In this document: piece after piece, positions 33,527-37,722 of the stretch
Layout of the letters: every line of letters begins with the position of its first letter
How positions within the stretch are numbered: the first letter of the stretch is position 1
Assembly (NCBI GenBank): GCA_903871805.1
Contig: CAIQIE010000025.1
Span: forward strand, 1-37,722
DNA length: 37,722 bases
Origin: an uncultured Planctomycetaceae bacterium
GTDB taxonomy: Bacteria > Planctomycetota > Planctomycetia > Planctomycetales > Planctomycetaceae
Direction: 5' to 3'
The notes under the pieces: generated by a model
Seen by the model: only the letters and a program-made list of their open reading frames with translations
Databases searched by the model: none
What the model was told of the DNA's origin: nothing
Program-made: the position numbers and the translations under genes

Positions 33527-36500
33527 ATGACCCCCGAACAGAAATCCCGCCAGCAGATCGATCGGCAGCTCGAACAGGCTGGCTGGATCGTGCAGGACTA
33601 CCGGCAGATGAACATCTCGGCGGGGCTGGGTGTTGCGGTTCGTGAATTCCCGCTCACAACCGGATTCGCAGACTACATGCTTTATGCCGACTCCCGAGCG
33701 ATTGGAATTGTCGAAGCGAAGCCTCAAGGTTTCGGGTTGGCAGGGGTTGCCGAACAAACGTCAAAATACTCGGTGGGAATGCCACAAATGCTTCCCTCAT
33801 GGGAAATGCCATTACCTTTCGCCTATGAATCGACCGGAACGGAATGCAGATTCACAAATCGCAAAGAGCCAGACGCTCGCAGCCGAGCAATCTTCACCTT
33901 CCATCGGCCCGAAGAACTGATTCGGCTCGTGAAACTCGACAAGCAAGTGCGGGGACTTCTTCGAGAAATGCCGCCGTTGAACACCGGCAATCTTTGGAGT
34001 GTTCAGATTGACAGCATAAACAATCTTGAAAAGTCACTCGCCCTCAACAAGCCTCGTGCGTTGATCCAGATGGCGACCGGCAGCGGCAAAACCTTCACCG
34101 CCGTCAACTTCTGCTACCGGCTTATCAAGTACGCTGGCGCAAAACGCATTCTCTTCCTGGTGGACCGAAACAATCTGGGCAAACAGACACTCAATGAGTT
34201 CCAGCAGTTCGTCAGTCCGGTGAATGGCTACAAGTTCACCGAAGAGTACACCGTTCAACATCTCAAGAAGAACACCATCGCCCCGGCCTCCAAGGTCTGC
34301 ATCACGACGATTCAGCGGCTCTACTCAATGCTCAAGGGCGAGGATGACTTCCAGGAAGAAAACGAAGAAGGCTCGCTGTTCGAGACGGAGAACTCGTTGT
34401 TCAAAGAACCGCTGCCAGTGATTTACAACGGCCAGATACCTATTGAGATGTTCGACTTCATTGTCGTCGATGAGTGCCACCGCAGCATCTACAACATCTG
34501 GCGGCAGGTTCTGGAATACTTCGATGCGTCCCTCATTGGCCTGACCGCCACGCCGACCAGGCAGACCATTGGCTTCTTCGGCGGCAATATGGTTCAGGAT
34601 TACGCCCACGAACAGGCCGTGGTCGATGGCGTCAACGTCGGCTATGACGTGTATCGCATCGAAACGAAGATCACGAAGGATGGGGCCAAACTAGCCAAAG
34701 AACCCGGCGTCTTCGTGCCTCACCGGGACCGCCGCACCAAGGATAAGAAGTACAAGGAACTCGATGACGACCTAACCTACACCGCAAACCAACTTGATCG
34801 GGACGTAGTTTCGGAGAATCAAATCCGATTGGTAATCCGCACGTTCAAGGACAAGCTGCCGGAAATCTTTCCGGGTCGTACTGAGGTTCCTAAAACGCTC
34901 GTCTTCGCCAAGACCGATTTGCACGCCGAAGACATCGTGCGGATCATCAGGGAAGAGTTTGGCAAGGGGAACGACTTCTGCCAGAAGATCACTTCGAAAA
35001 GCACGGGCAAGAAACCCGATGAACTCTTGTCCGAGTTCCGCAATTCGTATTTCCCCCGCATCGCCGTCACAGTAGACATGATTGCCACGGGGACTGATGT
35101 GAAGCCGCTCGAATGCCTGATCTTCATGCGGAACATCCGTTCTCTCGGCTACTTCGAGCAGATGAAGGGCCGAGGTTGCCGAGTGGTTGATCCCGATGTC
35201 CTGCAAAGTGTCACGCCCGATGCTCGGCACAAAACCCACTTCGTCATTGTCGATGCTGTAGGCGTTTGCGAAGACGAAAAGTCTGCAACCAAGCCGATGG
35301 ACCGCAATCCCTCTGTGCCGCTCGACAAGATTCTGAATCTCGTTGCAGCGGGTGCGGCCAGTGATGATGTGGTGTCTACACTGGCTTCACGACTCTCCCG
35401 ACTGGATAAGGAACTCGTCCCCCTCAAACAAGCTGCCATCCAGGAAGCATCGGGTGGGAAGTCGCTCGCTGAACTGAGTGCTGGGCTTCTCAAAAGCATC
35501 GACCCGGATTCTAACGTAGAAGCGGCGTCCCGCCGCTTTCACCCCATCCACGGCACCGCCGCTCAAGTTGGCTACTATGACCCAACCGCCCCAATCGCCG
35601 TTCTTGACGGAAACCTACCCCATTGGCGCCAGGAGGGTACCACCTACTTCGTGACCTTTCGCACCGCGGACAGTCTTCCCCGGAAAAAACTGGACGAATG
35701 GTCGGCAGAACGAGATTTGTGGATACAGCAGAATCCCGAACCACATACGAAAGAGCAGAAACGCGAATACTGGCAAAAGTTTCCAGAGCGAATTCAACGC
35801 TGGCTTGATGCTGGTTACGGCGAATGCTTACTCGCTCAGCCTGATCTGCGGCAAATCGTGGTCGATGCTCTTCAGCATTTCGATGGGGTTCGCTACGCTT
35901 TGCGAAAATGGGTTGTGATGCCCAACCATGTTCATGTGGTGGTCACGCCGTGGGGAACACACGAACTGTCTGAGATTCTGCATTCGTGGAAATCATTTAC
36001 CGCGAAAGCGATCAACAAGGCACGTGGACGGACCGGGACATTTTGGCAGAAAGAGTCATTCGACCACATCGCTCGTTCGCCATCAGCTCTGGAGTGTATC
36101 GAAACGTATATCGAGGAGAATCCGCAGCAGCTGTCGGAGGGGACGTTTTCGTTGTCGTCGGGTGGGGAAACACGGCGGGACGCCGTGTCTACCTGGGAAC
36201 CAACAGAGGAGCAGGTTGTTAATGTCGAACGGGAGCAGATGGCGACGGCATTGAAAGCCTTCCACGATCCCAAACTGCGGGAGGCAATCCTGGCGGCGAA
36301 GCGGTCGTTGGAGCAAGTCATTGACGAGCAGACCCCCGACCAACTTCTTCGTGCCGGTTTTGATGCACAGGCTCTGGAAAAAGCCAAGTCGATGCTGACG
36401 AGTTTCAGGAAGTTCATCGAAGACAACAAGGACGAGATCGAAGCTCTCCAGGTCTTGTACAGTGTTCCCTATCGGGCTGGGCTGAAGTTCCGGCATGTCA

Positions 36501-36946
36501 AGGAACTGGCCGCGAAGCTCAATCAGCCACCGTTCTTCGTGGACCCGAACCGGCCCGAATCGCTTACCCGGCTTTGGCAAGCGTTTGAAGTGGTTGAGCC
36601 GGACAAGGTGCGAGGCAAAGGCGGCAGGCAACTTGTGGACGTGATCGCAATGGTTCGCCACGCCATTGATCCGAACACACAGTTAGCGCCGGTCGGCATC
36701 ACGGTTGAAGAGCGGTATCAGCAGTGGATGGCCGAGAAACAGACGGCGGGCGTCACGTTCACCGCCGATCAGAAAAAGTGGCTGGACGCCATTAAGGACC
36801 ACATCGCCGCCAGTTTGAACATCGAGCAGGACGACCTCGAAGAAGTGCCGTTCAATGCGATTGGCGGCTTGGGGCGGGCCTATGAACTCTTCGGGGACAA
36901 GCTCACCGGCATCCTTGATGAACTCAATATTAGGTTGGCGGCATGA
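33527..36946 (+). CDS. hsdR: Type I restriction endonuclease R subunit with internal RAYT domain
   Basis: A 1,139-residue motor/nuclease subunit of a type I restriction system. The N-terminal HSDR_N nuclease domain has Asp49 in GFADYML and Glu63-x-Lys65 in GIVEAK (PD-ExK). The SF2 helicase follows: Walker A MATGSGKT (182-189), DECH (315-318), TATPTR, and a later ATGTDVKPLECLIFMR motif. From about residue 664 to 889 a complete Y1 REP-associated transposase domain is inserted (see that entry); the HsdR C-terminal helical domain then resumes at EPTEEQVVNVEREQM and ends NIRLAA. Without the insert the protein would be about 914 residues, normal for this HsdR group. The start ATG at 33527 (MTPEQKSRQQID) matches the family; the frame is open to 33383. 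Its TGA overlaps the hsdS ATG (ATGA). Confidence 0.93.
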   Translation: MTPEQKSRQQIDRQLEQAGWIVQDYRQMNISAGLGVAVREFPLTTGFADYMLYADSRAIGIVEAKPQGFGLAGVAEQTSKYSVGMPQMLPSWEMPLPFAYESTGTECRFTNRKEPDARSRAIFTFHRPEELIRLVKLDKQVRGLLREMPPLNTGNLWSVQIDSINNLEKSLALNKPRALIQMATGSGKTFTAVNFCYRLIKYAGAKRILFLVDRNNLGKQTLNEFQQFVSPVNGYKFTEEYTVQHLKKNTIAPASKVCITTIQRLYSMLKGEDDFQEENEEGSLFETENSLFKEPLPVIYNGQIPIEMFDFIVVDECHRSIYNIWRQVLEYFDASLIGLTATPTRQTIGFFGGNMVQDYAHEQAVVDGVNVGYDVYRIETKITKDGAKLAKEPGVFVPHRDRRTKDKKYKELDDDLTYTANQLDRDVVSENQIRLVIRTFKDKLPEIFPGRTEVPKTLVFAKTDLHAEDIVRIIREEFGKGNDFCQKITSKSTGKKPDELLSEFRNSYFPRIAVTVDMIATGTDVKPLECLIFMRNIRSLGYFEQMKGRGCRVVDPDVLQSVTPDARHKTHFVIVDAVGVCEDEKSATKPMDRNPSVPLDKILNLVAAGAASDDVVSTLASRLSRLDKELVPLKQAAIQEASGGKSLAELSAGLLKSIDPDSNVEAASRRFHPIHGTAAQVGYYDPTAPIAVLDGNLPHWRQEGTTYFVTFRTADSLPRKKLDEWSAERDLWIQQNPEPHTKEQKREYWQKFPERIQRWLDAGYGECLLAQPDLRQIVVDALQHFDGVRYALRKWVVMPNHVHVVVTPWGTHELSEILHSWKSFTAKAINKARGRTGTFWQKESFDHIARSPSALECIETYIEENPQQLSEGTFSLSSGGETRRDAVSTWEPTEEQVVNVEREQMATALKAFHDPKLREAILAAKRSLEQVIDEQTPDQLLRAGFDAQALEKAKSMLTSFRKFIEDNKDEIEALQVLYSVPYRAGLKFRHVKELAAKLNQPPFFVDPNRPESLTRLWQAFEVVEPDKVRGKGGRQLVDVIAMVRHAIDPNTQLAPVGITVEERYQQWMAEKQTAGVTFTADQKKWLDAIKDHIAASLNIEQDDLEEVPFNAIGGLGRAYELFGDKLTGILDELNIRLAA
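35516..35538 (+). repeat. Left REP-like hairpin with GTAG
   Basis: GTAG (35516-35519) directly abuts an 8-bp perfect stem AAGCGGCG (35520-35527), a TCC loop (35528-35530) and CGCCGCTT (35531-35538), followed by a C-rich TCACCCC tail. A 5' GTAG next to a GC-rich hairpin is the hallmark of REP sequences bound and cleaved by RAYT proteins. In the hsdR frame it encodes VEAASRRF. Confidence 0.85.
36170..36192 (-). repeat. Right REP-like hairpin, inverted, with GTAG
   Basis: Read on the minus strand: GTAG (36192-36189) abuts ACACGGCG (36188-36181), TCC loop, CGCCGTGT (36177-36170), then TTCCCC. It shares with the left copy GTAG, the stem core CGGCG, the TCC loop and the C-rich flank, in inverse orientation. 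In the hsdR frame it encodes TRRDAVST. Confidence 0.85.
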
Positions 36947-37722
36947 GCGACCAAACAAAACTACCAAAGTCGTGGAAAGTTGTTCCACTGCCTAGCGCTG
37001 CCTCCATCAATCCACCAAAGCGAAAGATTGAGGCAACTGAATCACAACTTGCACACTTCGTTCCGATGGCGTGTGTTCAAGAAGAGTTCAGCGGCATTGA
37101 CGTTTCCACCACTCGTCCATTAAGGGAAGTCCTCAAAGGTTACACTTTCTTTCAAGAAGGCGACGTTCTTTTCGCAAAGATCACTCCCTGCATGGAAAAC
37201 GGCAAACTTGCCGTTGTTCCGGCGCTTGAACACCGATGGGGATTCGGGTCCACTGAGTTTCACGTTCTTCGTGCGACGGAAATCGCCTTGCCGAAATGGA
37301 TTGCTCACTTCGTGTCACAGGCATCGGTGCGGCGTGACGCCAAGCGGAGCATGACCGGAAGCGCCGGACAGCTTCGTGTCACGGCATTGTGGCTCAACGA
37401 GCAAGAGCTACCTATCCCGCCACTTGCCGAACAAGCCCGCATCATTGCGAAGATCGAAGAATTATTCTCCGACCTGGATGCCGGGGTTGCAGCACTGAAG
37501 CGTGCAAAGGCGAATCTGAAGCGATACCGTGCCGCCGTCCTCAAAGCTGCCGTCGAAGGCAAGCTCACGGAAGAATGGCAACACGATTCGTTTACAAATG
37601 CCAATTGGGTTGAGATTGGGACTTTGCTCACCAGTGTAGAACAGGGATGGAGTCCAAAGTGTGAGCGAGCACCGTCATCAAGTGACGACGAATGGGCCGT
37701 GATGAAAACGAGCGCTGTATTA
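36943..37722 (+). CDS. hsdS: Type I restriction specificity subunit, 3' part beyond window
   Basis: First 260 residues of the DNA-recognition subunit. The first target recognition domain spans about residues 5-150 (KLPKSWKVVPL, EGDVLFAKITPCMENGKLAVVP and GSTEFHVLRA are typical), followed by the central conserved helices PIPPLAEQARIIAKIEELFSDLDAGVAALKRAKANLKRYRAAVLKAAVEGKLTEEW (about 165-220) that form the spacer arm; the second recognition domain begins and is cut at 37722. The ATG overlaps the hsdR stop (ATGA). Target sequence cannot be read from this. The modification subunit hsdM is not in the window. Confidence 0.92.
   Translation, partial: MSDQTKLPKSWKVVPLPSAASINPPKRKIEATESQLAHFVPMACVQEEFSGIDVSTTRPLREVLKGYTFFQEGDVLFAKITPCMENGKLAVVPALEHRWGFGSTEFHVLRATEIALPKWIAHFVSQASVRRDAKRSMTGSAGQLRVTALWLNEQELPIPPLAEQARIIAKIEELFSDLDAGVAALKRAKANLKRYRAAVLKAAVEGKLTEEWQHDSFTNANWVEIGTLLTSVEQGWSPKCERAPSSSDDEWAVMKTSAVL

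Larger units (their letters stand above)
35516..36192 (+). mobile_element. REP-RAYT element inserted in frame in hsdR
   Basis: A 677-bp block lying between inverted REP-like hairpins. It encodes, in the hsdR frame, a REP-associated tyrosine transposase (TnpA_REP) domain: YYDPTAPIAVLDGNLPHWRQ, TYFVTFRTADSLP, VVMPNHVHVVVTPWG with HUH His801 and His803, LHSWKSFTAKAINKA, FWQKESFDHIARS and the catalytic-Tyr region ETYIEENP (Tyr861, aligned with the Tyr of E. coli TnpA-REP DYIYINP). Left boundary lies in the HsdR stretch DPDSNVEAA and right boundary just before EPTEEQ. No ATG, GTG or TTG occurs in frame between the left REP and the first core strand (first GTG at 35650), so expression depends on hsdR translation. 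Mobility untested. Confidence 0.85.

Overview
The window looks like chromosomal DNA of a planctomycete (Planctomycetota, probably Planctomycetales). The main reasons are the DUF1549/DUF1553 + DUF1501 gene pair, a 1.4-kb-residue cytochrome/DUF1587-DUF1595-DUF1592-DUF1588-DUF1585 protein, a tetrahydromethanopterin C1 enzyme (Mch) in a bacterium, a MoxR/DUF58/transglutaminase-like cluster, and several HUH (Y1) transposase genes with palindromic repeats. No ribosomal RNA, tRNA or CRISPR array was seen. Species cannot be named from the sequence alone.

Layout. 1-575: partial Y1/IS200-like transposase on the minus strand, with a hairpin just upstream. 1044-2000: mch on the plus strand, with a strong stem-loop in its leader. 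1979-8258: a minus-strand series reading acpP, fabF, a lipoprotein with a zincin-like HEGGH motif, an inositol-monophosphatase-family enzyme, an alpha/beta hydrolase and a class V aminotransferase. 8259-10160: mostly non-coding, with one small hypothetical gene and a 22-bp-period array of GTGCCAGGCAC palindromes. 10161-11581: DUF1080 secreted protein plus a VTT/DedA-like membrane protein. 11459-13146 (minus): polytopic membrane protein and a small Cys-rich ORF coupled by ATGA. 13562-16512: DUF1549/DUF1553 and DUF1501 pair. 16745-17161: exported Cys/His-rich protein. 17687-24772: DUF58, transglutaminase-like membrane protein (catalytic Cys apparently absent), MoxR ATPase, lipoprotein and a permease. 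24791-27817 (minus): 1,008-residue exported protein of unknown function. 28163-33014: small coiled-coil protein and the large cytochrome/DUF1592 protein. 33527-37722: type I restriction genes hsdR and hsdS (partial).

The most notable object is in hsdR. The ORF is continuous, but between the helicase part and the C-terminal helical domain it contains a complete REP-associated tyrosine transposase (RAYT) domain of about 225 residues, with an intact HUH motif (H801, H803) and the aligned catalytic Tyr (Y861). The insert is bounded by two inverted REP-like hairpins, each with the form GTAG + 8-bp stem + TCC loop, at 35516-35538 and 36170-36192. The RAYT segment has no start codon of its own before its first strand, so it can only be made as part of the HsdR chain. 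This is either a REP-RAYT element that inserted in frame without breaking the restriction gene, or a domesticated HsdR-RAYT fusion.

Functional groupings: acpP-fabF belong to fatty-acid synthesis; the MoxR/DUF58/transglutaminase-like/lipoprotein set is a typical envelope-associated MoxR cluster; the DUF1549/1553/1501/1592 proteins are exported, planctomycete-expanded proteins of poorly known function; hsdR-hsdS are translationally coupled (ATGA), and hsdM is not in the window.
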